This document shows, piece after piece, positions 39,881-50,700 of a stretch of DNA of 64,000 nucleotides. The notes beneath the pieces were generated by a model. The model searched no databases, was not told the origin of the DNA, and worked only from the letters and a program-made list of their open reading frames with translations. Positions within the stretch are counted from its first letter, which is position 1. Every line of letters begins with the position of its first letter. Both the position numbers and the translations under genes were made by a program. The stretch lies in the NCBI GenBank assembly GCA_003116975.1, contig BGKB01000025.1, forward strand, positions 496,001 through 560,000. Reading direction: 5' to 3'. Source of the DNA: Aurantiochytrium sp. KH105 (lineage: Eukaryota > Sar > Bigyra > Thraustochytrida > Thraustochytriidae).

Positions 39881-41098
39881 ATGGGCGGCAGAACGTGTTC
39901 TTCTTCGCCGGCAAAGCCGTCTGCGTCGAGCTCGGCCTCGTCGGCGTCTCGTTCGCGCGGAGCAGGGCGGCGCGCGATGGGCGGTTCGCGCGCGACCGCG
40001 GCGGCGGGCGGCGAGGAAGCCGCGAGCGGCGAGGATGCCGCCTGGCACAGCGTGTGGAGGCTCTGCTCGACGGCGTCGTCGCCGCTGGGGGCCCTGGGCG
40101 GGAGCCACGGGAACGGCCTCGGCCTCGGGCTCGGCAGCAGCAGCAGCAGTAACAACAATAGCAGCAACAACAGCAGCAGCGCCGGCGGCGGAGGAGGAGG
40201 AGGTGAAAAGACGCTGCAGGGTCACGTGTCCCTGACGAGGTTCAATATGACGCGACACCGCACCATTTGCAACCTTCAGCCCGGCGAGTACAAGCTCTAC
40301 ATTTTTGTATTCACGGGCGGTGTAAACGACGAGGACGAGCGCAATGCCATGTCTCCGGGGCCGAATCAGGGGACCACGGACGCGAGCAACGGGGCAGCGG
40401 AGTCGTCACGGACGAGTCGGTCCGGGTCGGCCCCTGGTGACAGCAATCGTCGTCATTCTCTCGGATTGCGTAACGTGCTCAGAACAGCTACCTTTGGCAA
40501 GTTAGGCAAGCTGGATGTGAGAGCCGATTGGGAACTCGTCTCTTTTCCCGAGAACAACAATTCTGCAGGAGAGACTGGCGTGTCGGCAGGTGCTCAGGTT
40601 CGTCGATTGCAGCAATTCACCGAGGTTGTCTCGCTTGAGGACGTGCCTGTGCGAGAGCTCACCTTTACCATTTTACCCGAGGACCTCCCTTGCCAAGCCT
40701 ACTTCTCGCTATCCTCCACATCCACCGTGACGACCTTGAATATTGCAGCACAGCTTTACCGCCGCGACGACAGTCAGCAGGAAGCAAGCAAGCAAGCGCA
40801 ACAAGAGACCGGAGACTTTGACGAGGCGTCTTCAGCCTCAAAAGTAATCATGATTCCCACGGCGGATCGTGTCGACTTTCTTGAAGCGATTTTGCTGGAG
40901 GGCTCGGAACGTTCGCGCGGTCTTCTTCTTACGGCAGCCTTTTTGGGTTTCGCGCTTGGCATCAGTTCGCTTTCATCCATGTATCTCGTCTTCGTCTTTC
41001 TCGTGGTGCTCGTCACAGCTCGCGGATCAACTTCGCTCTTTTCTGCGACCGCTGGAAAGGGCTTTGATGCTGCGGGCGCAAAGGCTTCATCAAGGTAG
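39881..41098 (+). CDS. Unknown protein with C-terminal membrane hairpin
   Basis: 405 residues from the ATG at 39881 (the frame upstream opens on TTG). The N-terminal 110 residues are Ser/Ala/Gly/Asn low complexity. A folded region about 115-310 looks beta-rich (CNLQPGEYKLYIFVFTGGV; ADWELVSFPE; VPVRELTFTILPEDLPCQAYFSL), with a disordered, Ser-rich insert at about 150-195. Residues about 347-382 form two close hydrophobic segments (LLLTAAFLGFALGISSL; MYLVFVFLVVLVTA) separated by a few residues, i.e. a membrane hairpin. I do not recognise the family. A C-terminally anchored protein with a cytosolic beta-sandwich domain is the most that can be inferred. Confidence 0.72.
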   Translation: MGGRTCSSSPAKPSASSSASSASRSRGAGRRAMGGSRATAAAGGEEAASGEDAAWHSVWRLCSTASSPLGALGGSHGNGLGLGLGSSSSSNNNSSNNSSSAGGGGGGGEKTLQGHVSLTRFNMTRHRTICNLQPGEYKLYIFVFTGGVNDEDERNAMSPGPNQGTTDASNGAAESSRTSRSGSAPGDSNRRHSLGLRNVLRTATFGKLGKLDVRADWELVSFPENNNSAGETGVSAGAQVRRLQQFTEVVSLEDVPVRELTFTILPEDLPCQAYFSLSSTSTVTTLNIAAQLYRRDDSQQEASKQAQQETGDFDEASSASKVIMIPTADRVDFLEAILLEGSERSRGLLLTAAFLGFALGISSLSSMYLVFVFLVVLVTARGSTSLFSATAGKGFDAAGAKASSR

Positions 41099-41763
41099 TT
41101 CAATGATACATGGGGATGGAGAAATGGATATTACTAGTAAATTATGCGAACCGAAAACGATCAAAGAATTGATTCACGTTGTATGTAGGCGTAGGCTTTC
41201 AGCTCTAGGTTTTTGACGGTGAGTGCGTATACGTACTACGCGACTCTCTCGATGTGTTTTTCAAGATTATTAGGTGGGTTATTCAAGAGCTGAGATGGTG
41301 ACGACGCGCCACGAAAGCCGCACGCACAATGTGCCTCTTCTTGTTTTGATAAGAGGGCAAAAGGTTTGCATTGGCCGAACAGGTTCGACCGAGTGCGCAT
41401 CTCCTACCGAGACCAGGATTGGCGCTTTTGTATGCTTCTTTCCATCCTTTCAAAGGTGGATCTTTAGGTACAGGCCGCAGCCGCGCGTATAATTTTGATT
41501 TTAAAATTCTCTCTCAGATTACTACACGTCTCCCTCGTGCTTCATCAGTCGCCGCCATGGATTGCAACGACATGTCCACATAGCCAGTATAAGACCGCCA
41601 GCCACGGAGAACTAGACAACAGATGTTTAATTTCGGGTGCCTGTGTCTGTATAGGCATTTATTGCCACTTTATATACAAGGCAGGAAGCGAAACGAAATG
41701 GGGGAAACCTCAAAAAATATTTTGGTTCTACTACAACATGGAGAAGAAGGAAAGACTTTTCGT
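41099..41763. other. Intergenic between convergent membrane-hairpin and HSP70 genes
   Basis: AT-richer than the flanking genes; it holds copy B of the dispersed element (41326-41546) and nothing else recognised. Confidence 0.7.
41326..41546 (-). repeat. Dispersed element, copy B (possible structured ncRNA)
   Basis: Inverted partner of 31049-31249; core 41389-41478. The same self-complementary parts are kept: CCTTTCAAAGG, GCGCATCTCCT...AGGATTGGCGC, and CAATG...CATTG enclosing CCTCTT...AAGAGG. The last stem pairs better than in copy A. Copy B has about 20 extra nt in an AT-rich segment near 41490-41510. Confidence 0.8.
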
Positions 41764-43707
41764 TTAGTCAACCTCCTCGACGGTGGCCTCGGTGTTGGGG
41801 GCAGCGCCGCCAGGGGCACCACCGGGCATGCCGCCGGGCATACCGCCGGGCATGCCACCGGCACCACCCATGGCAGCGGTGAGGATGGGGTTGGCAATAC
41901 CCTCGAGCTCCTTCTGCTTCTCCTCGTAGATCTCCTTCTCGCCCTCGGTGTTCTGGTCGAGGAAGGCAAGAACCTCGTCGATCTTGTCGTTGATCTTCTT
42001 GAGGTCCTCCTCAGAGATGGCAGACTTGAGCTTGTCCTCGTTGAGCGAGTTGCGGAGCGAGTACGAGTAGTTCTCAAGACCGTTGCGGGCCTCAATGCGC
42101 TCCTTAACGGCGTTATCGGCCTGGGCGTACTTCTCGGCCTCGGCAACCATGCGCTCGACCTCCTCCTTGGAGAGACGGCCCTTGTCGTTGGTGATGGTGA
42201 TCTTGTTCTCCTTGCCGGTGGACTTCTCGACGGCAGAGACGTTGAGGATACCGTTGGCATCGAGATCGTAGGTCACCTCGATCTGGGGCACACCACGGGG
42301 CATGGGGGGGATGCCGTCGAGGTGGAACTTGCCGAGCAGGTTGTTGTCCTTGGTGAGCGGGCGCTCACCCTCAAAGACCTGAATGAGCACACCAGGCTGG
42401 TTATCAGCATAGGTGGAGAAGGTCTGGGTCTTCTTGCAGGGAATGGTGGTGTTGCGCTCGATGAGCTTGGTCATGACACCACCAGCGGTCTCGAGACCGA
42501 GCGAAAGGGCGGTGACATCGAGAAGGAGCAGGTCGTTGAGCTTGGCAGAGTCCGAGCCGGTGGTGAGGATGGCGGCCTGGACGGTGGCACCGTAGGCGAC
42601 AGCCTCATCGGGGTTGATGCTGCGGCAGGGCTCCTTGCCGTTGAAGAACTCCTTGAGCATGGCCTGGACCTTGGGGATACGGGTGGAGCCGCCGACGAGG
42701 ACAATCTCGTGGACGGAGCCCTTGCTCATCTTGGCGTCACGGAGGACCTTCTCGACGGGCTCCATGGTGGACTTGAAGTAGTCCATGTTCAGGTCCTCAA
42801 AGCGGGCGCGCGAGATGGACGAGGTGAAGTCGACACCCTCGAAGAGGCCGTCAATCTCGATGTGAGCCTGGGCGGAAGCCGAGAGCGTGCGCTTGGCGCG
42901 CTCGCAGGCAGTGCGGAGACGGCGCTTGGCGCGCTCGTTGCCCGACATGTCCTTCTTGAACTTGCGCTTGAACTCAGCCATGAAGTGCTCGACGAGGCGG
43001 TTGTCAAAGTCCTCGCCACCAAGGTGGGTGTCACCGGCGGTGGCCTTGACCTCGAAGATGCCCTCCTCAATGGTGAGGAGCGAGACATCGAAGGTACCGC
43101 CACCAAGATCGAAGATGAGCACGTTGCGCTCGCCCTCCTTCTTGTCGAGACCGTAGGCGATGGCGGCGGCGGTGGGCTCGTTAATGATGCGGAGCACGTT
43201 GAGGCCGGCAATGACACCAGCGTCCTTGGTGGCCTGGCGCTGCGAGTCGTTAAAGTAGGCAGGAACGGTGATGACGGCGTTCTTGACCTCCTCACCGAGG
43301 TAGCTCTCGGCGGTCTGCTTCATCTTGGTGAGAACCATCGACGAGATCTCCTCCGGGGCGAAGGTCTTCTCCTCGCCCTGGAACTCGACCTTGATGACGG
43401 GCTTGTCGTTGGGGCCGGCCTCAACCTTGAAGGGGAAGAACTTGAGATCCTGCTGAGTCGAGGGATCAGCGAACTTGCGGCCGATGAGGCGCTTGGCGTC
43501 AAAGACGGTGTTGTACGGGTTCATCGACACCTGCGACTTGGCGGCATCACCGATAAGGCGCTCAGTGCTGGTGAAGGCGACGTACGAGGGAGTGGTGCGG
43601 TTACCCTGGTCGTTGGCGATGATCTCCACGGAGTCATTCTGCCAGCAGCCCACGCACGAGTACGTGGTGCCCAGGTCAATGCCGATACCAATACCCTCGA
43701 CGGACAT
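41764..43707 (-). CDS. HSPA8: Cytosolic heat shock protein 70
   Basis: ATP-dependent chaperone. The 647-residue product begins [20 protein letters not shown] and shows the HSP70 signatures [14 protein letters not shown] and [13 protein letters not shown]. It ends with GGMP repeats and the EEVD motif that binds TPR co-chaperones, placing it in the cytosol/nucleus rather than ER (KDEL) or mitochondria. Start: ATG at 43707; the frame runs 43 codons further upstream without homology. Codon use is strongly biased (almost all third positions C or G), as in very highly expressed genes. The upstream region contains heat-shock elements. Confidence 0.99.
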   Translation of the reverse strand: MSVEGIGIGIDLGTTYSCVGCWQNDSVEIIANDQGNRTTPSYVAFTSTERLIGDAAKSQVSMNPYNTVFDAKRLIGRKFADPSTQQDLKFFPFKVEAGPNDKPVIKVEFQGEEKTFAPEEISSMVLTKMKQTAESYLGEEVKNAVITVPAYFNDSQRQATKDAGVIAGLNVLRIINEPTAAAIAYGLDKKEGERNVLIFDLGGGTFDVSLLTIEEGIFEVKATAGDTHLGGEDFDNRLVEHFMAEFKRKFKKDMSGNERAKRRLRTACERAKRTLSASAQAHIEIDGLFEGVDFTSSISRARFEDLNMDYFKSTMEPVEKVLRDAKMSKGSVHEIVLVGGSTRIPKVQAMLKEFFNGKEPCRSINPDEAVAYGATVQAAILTTGSDSAKLNDLLLLDVTALSLGLETAGGVMTKLIERNTTIPCKKTQTFSTYADNQPGVLIQVFEGERPLTKDNNLLGKFHLDGIPPMPRGVPQIEVTYDLDANGILNVSAVEKSTGKENKITITNDKGRLSKEEVERMVAEAEKYAQADNAVKERIEARNGLENYSYSLRNSLNEDKLKSAISEEDLKKINDKIDEVLAFLDQNTEGEKEIYEEKQKELEGIANPILTAAMGGAGGMPGGMPGGMPGGAPGGAAPNTEATVEEVD

Positions 43708-44623
43708 CTTGCTTTTTGTTTTCTCTTGCGTGTAGCGCTCGGACTGCTTCTTGTGGATGCTTTTCTGCTGCGCTTCTGTTGCGGATTTGCTGCTCCGTTG
43801 CACCTCCTCGACACCCGGCCCTAGCCTGCTCAGCAACGACTAGCTGCGCCCTACTGTACCCTACGTCTGCTTCCCCCTTTCCCAGCCGCCCGTTTGCGCC
43901 CTCCGGATTTACCTCTAGCATTGATCTCATGACACTCTCCCTCTTGGTGGCCCTTCACCCGGCCCGGACGCTAACGTACTATCTATTATTTACTATAGCA
44001 GTGTCTTACTCGGATTTTAAGATTCCTTCGCGAAGGTCGGCCCTCGGGATCTCCAAGCTTCGAGAAGGATTGAGTCTCCTGCTTATTCCCTACTAAAGAA
44101 CCGCATAGCGTTCCGCCACCCGCGTCAAGCAGACCTTTGATGACGCTCGGGAAACTTCCGGAACGCGCCGGGCTTGAAGGATATCCTCCGATGCACGTGC
44201 GTCCGCGTTCCAGAACCTTCCGAGGAGGTATATGCGGCCTGCCCTTGTGCTTGAGGTTTCCAGTAGTCACCGCCCGGCTGGTCGTCGGCTCTTGAGAACG
44301 CGTGCCGAGAACGCGTTCACAAGAGCTCCGAACATGAAAGGAACAGAACAAGAGAAGGTGTGGAAGGAATAGATCTTCTGGAGCGAAGCACGTGTTCTGT
44401 TCCGCGCGGTGTTCCGCGAGGTGTTTTGGGGCGGTGACCGACAGACGAGGGAGCGCGCCAAAGTGCAGCCAGGTTTTTGCTGACTGTTGCAAGTGAAGAA
44501 TGGCGGCATCACAATCAATGGGCCAGCGACAGGCGGCCACGGTGGTAGGTAGGGCCTAGGAGGCCTTCCGGCAGTAGCATGGCATAGGCTGTGTAGACTG
44601 ATAGTGAGTGAAGAAGAAGCAGC

Positions 44624-44658
<35 letters not shown>

Positions 44659-44741
44659 TGGAGCAGGCGCGGCGCAGACCACACAAGAGACGAGAGCTCT
44701 CTGCGGCGCGGCGCAGCGCAGCGCACGGAGAAGCGGCGAAG
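43708..44741. promoter_or_regulatory. Divergent HSP70 / uL29m promoter region with heat-shock elements
   Basis: Two perfect three-unit HSEs lie at 44151-44163 (GAAacTTCcgGAA) and 44208-44220 (TTCcaGAAccTTC). Two-unit sites are at 44027-44034 (TTCgcGAA) and 44059-44066 (TTCgaGAA). More TTC/GAA pairs follow near 44290-44420. They lie 320-510 nt upstream of the HSP70 ATG and 520-715 nt upstream of the uL29m ATG. Heat-shock factor binding is inferred from the established nTTCnnGAAn code. Confidence 0.8.
44628..44657 (+). repeat. (CAG)10 in the uL29m 5' leader
   Basis: Ten perfect CAG units, 84 nt upstream of the chosen ATG. The same frame would read poly-Gln only from a GTG codon, so it is probably untranslated. 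Confidence 0.85.
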
Positions 44742-45164
44742 ATGCTGCGCGCGGCGCGGGCAGCGGGCGTGCTCGCGGGGCGCAGGCCCACGGTGGGCGC
44801 GAGGCCGGCGGCCGTGACGCGCGGCATTGAGGAGTTCTTTGACGTGCGCGGCGAGAAGAGCACCGACGGCACCGTGGAGACGGGACGCGCCTGGACCGCG
44901 GACGAGCTCCGGCTCAAGTCGTTCGACGACCTGCGCAAGCTCTGGTTTATTCTGCTCAAGGAGAAGAACATGCTTCTCACTGAAAAGCACCTCGCACGCT
45001 CCATGGGCCAACCCATGGTGGGCGCTGACCGCATCCGAAAGGTCAAGACCTCCATGGCTCGTCTCAAGACCGTCGTGAACGAGCGATCAAGGGTCTATAA
45101 GGCCAACAAGGAACTCGAGGATGCGGAGAAACCCTCGCTTGAGGCGGTTGATAACAAGGCATAA
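44742..45164 (+). CDS. MRPL47: Mitochondrial large-subunit ribosomal protein uL29m (MRPL47)
   Basis: 140 residues from the ATG at 44742. The N-terminus MLRAARAAGVLAGRR is a typical mitochondrial presequence. The core has the MRP-L47 signature: GRAWTADELRLKSFDDLRKLWFILL, KEKNMLL, and a C-terminal helix with MARLKTVVNERSR. It is the organelle form of bacterial L29, located at the exit-tunnel rim of the mitoribosome. The frame continues upstream to a GTG with a poly-Gln stretch; starting at the ATG gives a proper presequence. It shares its promoter region with HSP70. Confidence 0.95.
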   Translation: MLRAARAAGVLAGRRPTVGARPAAVTRGIEEFFDVRGEKSTDGTVETGRAWTADELRLKSFDDLRKLWFILLKEKNMLLTEKHLARSMGQPMVGADRIRKVKTSMARLKTVVNERSRVYKANKELEDAEKPSLEAVDNKA

Positions 45165-45552
45165 GGACTCTTTGATTTTTCTTTTATTCTTTTCTCCGTG
45201 AAGACCAACACACGAAAAGAAACTAGTTTTCCGCGAATTACCCAAAAAGCAACTTGACACATCCTTTGCTTTCTTTGTCCTTCCCCCTTTCATTCTTGTA
45301 TTCCTTGATTCACTTTCTCTCTCTCTCTCTCTCTCTCTCTCGTTTGTCTGTGCTCCCCAGCCTTGCTGATATCGCAATGCCTTGCTTGACTTAACTTGAT
45401 CATAAGCAGCACATCACCTGTTTTTAGTTCTTTTGACGAACGAGCCCATTCGATGAGCAATGAGCAATAAACGAGCTCGTCTTGCTTCACAACAAACCCA
45501 CAAAAACCACATTCTTCAACTTGCTCACCATCAGCATCCTGTGTTTTTAGAC
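45165..45552. other. Intergenic between convergent uL29m and MoxR-like genes
   Basis: T-rich 3' flank of uL29m and a (TC)n run at about 45316-45341. Nothing else recognised. Confidence 0.65.
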
Positions 45553-46945
45553 TTATCGTGGGGTCGGGACCAGAAACTGAGCAGTCTGCGCAATAACATA
45601 ACGTGCCGCAGTGATTGGGTGCCAATCCTTTGGATGAGAGGGAAAGCCGCTACTAGAACGCATTTGCGGATGCTGATTCGCACTGCGTTGCAAACCCGAC
45701 TCTGAAAGCACAATCTGATGCGCCAAGGCCTCCACAACAACCTCGGTCACATTTGCAGGGGCAACGAATTCTCTTTCATGAACGAAGCACGCCACCGCCT
45801 TGGCCACCATCTCGAGGGATGCGGCTGCGTCCGAAGAAGGACCTACATGCACAAATGGATGCATGCGCACACTCGTGACTATATTGAGAATGTGGCGTTC
45901 AACATCAAAGGAAAGGGACATGTTCTCCAGACGATCTTGCACTTCTTGCATATCAATGCGAGGGATACGAAAGGGAGATGTCACTATTTGCTCTGGTACT
46001 TGCGGCGGCGGCGGCGGCGGCGTCGACGACGCCGACGGTGACCCGCTCACAGACTCACCTCGTGCCTGCCCACGCTGGTGCTGCTGGTGCTGGTGCTGAT
46101 GATGATGATGAGGGGGATGATCATGGTCCTCCTGATGATGACGGTGCGATCCATCTCTGGGATTGCGCGCGTGTAAAGTTCTCTGAGACACGTGCTCTGC
46201 GGCCCGCAATGAGCTCTCGTGCACGCCCGGCAAGTGAGCTTGCTGACGAGGCCATAGATGCGGCCCGTGTAGCATCGACCCGCTTGATGAGCCGGACGAG
46301 GCATTCGTCGTGCGCGAGGATGACTTTAATGACGAATTAGAACTACCTCCAGCCAGTGGGGACCCAGGTCCCCGCCCGGAAGCCCGTGCAGAGGCCAGCC
46401 GCGCGGCACGCCATATAAGGGCGTCCATGCCCGCGTCACTTGGCAACTTGATGGGTATACGAAGCAAGAACGACTGGAAAAAGGACGCACTTAGCCCTGA
46501 TGGCCGACGCCGCGTGCCGCACGTAGGTTCGTGCCTTGCTGAAGGCACAGGAAGTTCTGTTGACACAGCAACGACGACATGGGGAAGGTTAATTTCGTAG
46601 CGACCTGCAATCAAGAGGCTCTGTTCCGGTCCCACCGCTCCGCCCACGCCGACTGCGTTCGATACGAATTGGACGGGCATGGTTTTCCGTGTCATCATCT
46701 CCACCAAGGCCATTTGCGTGCTATGACTCAACCGCTCTACACCTTGCAGAATGAACACAAAGGGTGTTGGGGTTTGGGGTTGAAGCGTACCACGATGTTT
46801 GCTGGAGCCTTCGCGCGGAAGTTTTCCAGAGAGCCTTTTGGAATCTCCACCACCAGCTTCCCAGCGGCGAGAGCCTTCAGCGTGACGATCCTCTCCAGCC
46901 TCCCCCCCTACGCCTCCCCCTGGTGGATGCGCCGTATATGGTTGC

Positions 46946-47019
<74 letters not shown>

Positions 47020-47499
47020 TTGCTGCTGCTGCTGTTGCTGCTGCTGCATATTACTTGCAAAGAGGAAGAAGAAGAAGTCCGAGGTCATTTCCGGCTCGCA
47101 GACCACGCGAAAGACGTGCTTCGTATCAAGAAAGTTCGCTGCCGCGACCTCGAGACTGCGACCAACGGCCTCGGTCTCTTCCCTGCTAAGATCGTGCAAG
47201 GTGTCGCCCTCTGGCGGCAAGAGGTCCACGAAAAGGTGGCCCTTGGCCAGCGCGCTCAAGGTCAAGCCCCAGGAAAAGTACGCGTCTGGGTCCTCCTTCC
47301 ACAGCCGTGGGATCGCCACGCGGCTCGGGCCTGCTGTCCCCGCCCCGGGCCCGACCCTGCCGGCCCCGCCCGGGGGGTCCGCTGCCGCCGCCATCGTGCC
47401 AGCTCGCGTTTCCGCTTTGACCGGCAACCGCGGCGGGTTTTCTCCTCCTTCTTCTCCTTCTTCGAGTCTTTCGCTTCGGCGATGCTCGTTCTTCTTCAT
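45553..47499 (-). CDS. MoxR/Mg-chelatase-like AAA+ protein lacking a P-loop, with polyglutamine tract
   Basis: 648 residues from the first ATG at 47499 (a later Met at 47394 is also possible; the frame upstream opens on TTG). Residues 152-186 are 35 consecutive Gln, encoded by mixed CAG/CAA. The segment PFVFILQGVERLSHSTQMALVEMM reads like a worn MoxR Walker B region (D-E replaced by Q-G-V-E), and LPHVVVAVSTE like sensor 1. Near the C-terminus HPFVHVGPSS and FVHEREFVAPANVTEVVVEALAHQIVL follow the MoxR/ChlI lid (GRxFVtPdDV, vL-HRi). No GxxxxGK[ST] loop is found, so ATP hydrolysis is unlikely. A Ser/His-rich linker separates the halves. Family placement is by eye; function unknown. Confidence 0.6.
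46942..47046 (-). repeat. Polyglutamine-coding (CAG/CAA)35 tract
   Basis: 35 uninterrupted Gln codons on the minus strand, bounded by ATG (Met151) and CCA. Several CAA codons break the pure CAG run, which would slow repeat slippage. Confidence 0.95.
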
Positions 47500-47715
47500 G
47501 ACCTCGGCGAGCGAAGCCGCGCCGGCAAACCAGACCGTCAACCAGGCGAGGAGACGCCGCCGGAAAGAAAGGGCGCGCGCGCGAGGCAGACCACGCAGCC
47601 AGGCAGCGAGGGCCGTGCGGGGCAAGCGCGCCGGGCAGCTAGGCCGGGCAGGATTCGAGCCCGAGGTCTCGCGGCGGCGCAGCGGCTGCGCAGCGCGACG
47701 GGACCGCTAAGAAGG
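47500..47715. promoter_or_regulatory. Short divergent promoter between MoxR-like and IDE genes
   Basis: Only 216 nt separate the two start codons, so both promoters must overlap. The sequence is GC-rich with no TATA box seen. Confidence 0.6.
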
Positions 47716-50700
47716 ATGGCCTCCTCCTCCTCCTCCTCCTCCTCCTCCTCGACGCCTGCGGCGGCGGCGGCGGCGGGCGAGGGCATGGCGTGGGAGGCTG
47801 CCATTGTGAAAGATGCCAATGGCGGCGACGCCGTGATCGAAAGGAGCGTCAATGACGAGCGCAAGTACAGGTGGCTCCAGCTCGAAAACGAGCTCGAGGT
47901 CCTCGTCGTGTCGGACAGCAAGACGGAAAAGGCGGGCGCGGCCATGGACGTGAATGTGGGCCATTTCAGCGACCCTGAAGAAGTCCCTGGACTCGCTCAC
48001 TTTCTCGAGCACATGCTCTTCCTCGGTACGGAAAAGTTCCCCGATGAAAATAGCTACTCCTCCTTTCTCTCTGAAAATGGCGGACGCAGCAACGCATACA
48101 CGAGCATGGAAAGCACCAACTACTACTTTGACGTCGGCCATGCTCATTTGCACGGCGCACTTGATCGCTTTGCGCAATTTTTCATTGCCCCTCTCTTTAC
48201 TGCCGACGCCACCGACCGCGAGCTTAATGCTGTGGACAGCGAGCATGCCAAGAACCTTCAAGACGACATGTGGCGTCTTTTCCAGCTCGAAAAGACCACG
48301 AGTAACCCGAACCACCCCTTCCACAAGTTCGCTACGGGCGACAGCAAGACCTTGCGCGACATCCCAAAGGCGAACGGCATTGACGTGCGCGAGAGACTCC
48401 TCGCCTTTCACGAGCGATACTACTCGGCCAACCGTATGCGTCTTGTCGTGCTCGGTCGTGAATCACTCGACGAGCTTTCCGACTGGGTGCGGTCCATGTT
48501 CTCTCCCATTCGTAACACCGGAGTCGCCCCACCCGCATACGGTTGCGCCGATGGCCCTCTTACGTCTGCGCAACTCGGTCGTGTTCTCCAGGTCGTCCCT
48601 GTAAAGGAGCTCTACACCATCGAGATGTCGTGGCCCACGCCCCCTCTTCGCGGCCTCTACGAGCGCGGGCCGGCCCGTTATGTTTCCAATCTGGTCGGAC
48701 ACGAGGGCCCAGGCTCGGTGCTGGCCGTGCTCAAGTCTGAACTTGGCTGGGCCAACGCGCTCAGCGCCGGCCAGTCCTTTGATAACTCAGACTTTGGCAT
48801 TTACAAAATCTCAATCGACTGCACGACCCGTGGCATCGAGCACGTCAACGAAATTGTCGCAATTGTATTCGCTTACCTGCACCTCATTATTGGCGACGAC
48901 TATGCCGGCGTCGAGCGCTGGCGCTGGGATGAAGTCGCCACGCAGGGGGCAAACTCTTTCCGCTTCCAGCCGCCCACTGCGCCCTTTGGCTTTGTCTCGC
49001 GCGCCGCGTCCAAGATGCAAATCTACCCTCCCGAGCACATTCTTTCCAGCACGCTCCTGCGTGAGTTTTCCCGCCAAGACATCATCGATCTTCTCGATCG
49101 CCTTGTGCCAGATAACATGCAGCTCATTGTAGCACATCAAGGCCTCGAGGGCCGCGCCACGGAAGAGGAGACGTGGTACAAGACGCGCTACTCTGTGGAA
49201 GATCTTTCTGCAGATCTTCTTGACGCGTGGCAGCCCTCGGGCGACCCGCTCAAACTTCTTGCTTCAGCGGACCGCGATGCCATCAGTCTCCATCTCCCGC
49301 ACCCCAACAACTTCCTCCCCACGGATTTCGAAATCAAACCTTTCACCGCGCCTGAACCTCTCCACGCGGACTCGGTTATCGGATCCTTTCAATCGCGCCA
49401 AAATCGGCAGCCTCTTGTTGTATCCGACGCTCTTCGGGCTGCGACAGAGACCCTTGTCGCGGGCATCAACTCCGACGGCGCCGTTCATCAGCGTTCCCTC
49501 CTCAATCCATGGGATGAGGGCGCTGACGTGTGGCGCCCCCCTGTTCTCATCGCGAGTGGGCCTGAGGTGGGCGGCCTTCTCTGGCACAAACAAGACACAA
49601 CATTTAAGGTACCCAAGGGCGCTGTGACCATCTCGTTGCGCAGCGAGGAAGCCTACCGCGACCCGCGCACCGCTGTCTTGTCCGAGTTGTTTTCTAACCT
49701 CGTGCAAGAATACCTCGTCGAGTTTGCTTACGATGCCGAGGTGGCTGGCCTCTTTTACCAGCTGCGCAACAACACCGATGGGCTTATCATCACCGCTGGC
49801 GGGTTCTCGCACAAGCTTCCGGTGCTGCTTGACCGTGTCATGGAGACGCTCTCGGACGAGGCCGCCTTTTCCGAAAAGGAGTTTCTTCGTTGCAAGGAAA
49901 AGCTCATTCAGGACTACCGCAACTTCGAGAAGGAACAGACCTATCAGCATGCGATCTACAACTGCACAGTACTGCTCAATACGCCACGCTGGCACATTGA
50001 CGAAAAGCTTGCTGCGCTCGAGGCCGTTGACGACGCTCGCGTTGTGCGTGATCACGCGCGGGCTTATTTGCGTTCTGCAACGCTTGAGACGCTCGTTCTC
50101 GGCAACTTTACCCCTCAAGAGGCTTTGCAAATTGCCAAAGGAGCACGCAGCAAGCTCCCCAGCGACGCCGTGGCCTGCCCGGGGGCTGTTCTCAGCGCAG
50201 CTGCCGGGGCACGTGTCGTTGCGCTTGACGATGGCGTCGAGGCGCTTTACCTGCACCCAACACGAGACGCAGACAACGTCAACTCGGCTGTAGAGATTGT
50301 TTACCAGATTGGCCCGGTGCTCGAGGACCCTGCGACCGAGGCAGCTCTTCGAGTCGTCGCACACATTTGTCAGGAACCGTGCTTTAATCGCCTCCGCACC
50401 GAGGAACAGCTGGGCTACATTGTCTTTAGTGGTCTCCGTCTCGACGCGGGCGTTGCTGCGCTGCGCGTCATTGTACAGTCGTCCCGCGCCGATCCCTTTC
50501 AGCTGGACGATCGTATCGAGTCCTTTCTCGAGCACTTTGCCGAAAACATTCTCTCCAAGCTGTCGGAAGAGGCACTCCGCGCGAACAAGACTGCAGTCTC
50601 GGAGAACCTTTTGGAGCGCGACAAGACTGTCTTTGCTGAGCTCCGTCGCTGGTCGCCGCGCATCGAGCGCCAGACCTACCGTTTTGCCAAACTCGCGGAT

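Noticed and set aside
41380..41392. GGTTCGACC in copy B resembles a tRNA B box
   Set aside because: Copy A lacks it, no A box lies at the right distance, and no cloverleaf can be drawn.
41623..43824. 733-codon plus-strand frame opposite HSP70
   Set aside because: It mirrors the HSP70 coding strand. The strong GC bias at third positions removes antisense stops, a known artefact of HSP70 genes; the Leu/Val/Gly-rich product has no domain.
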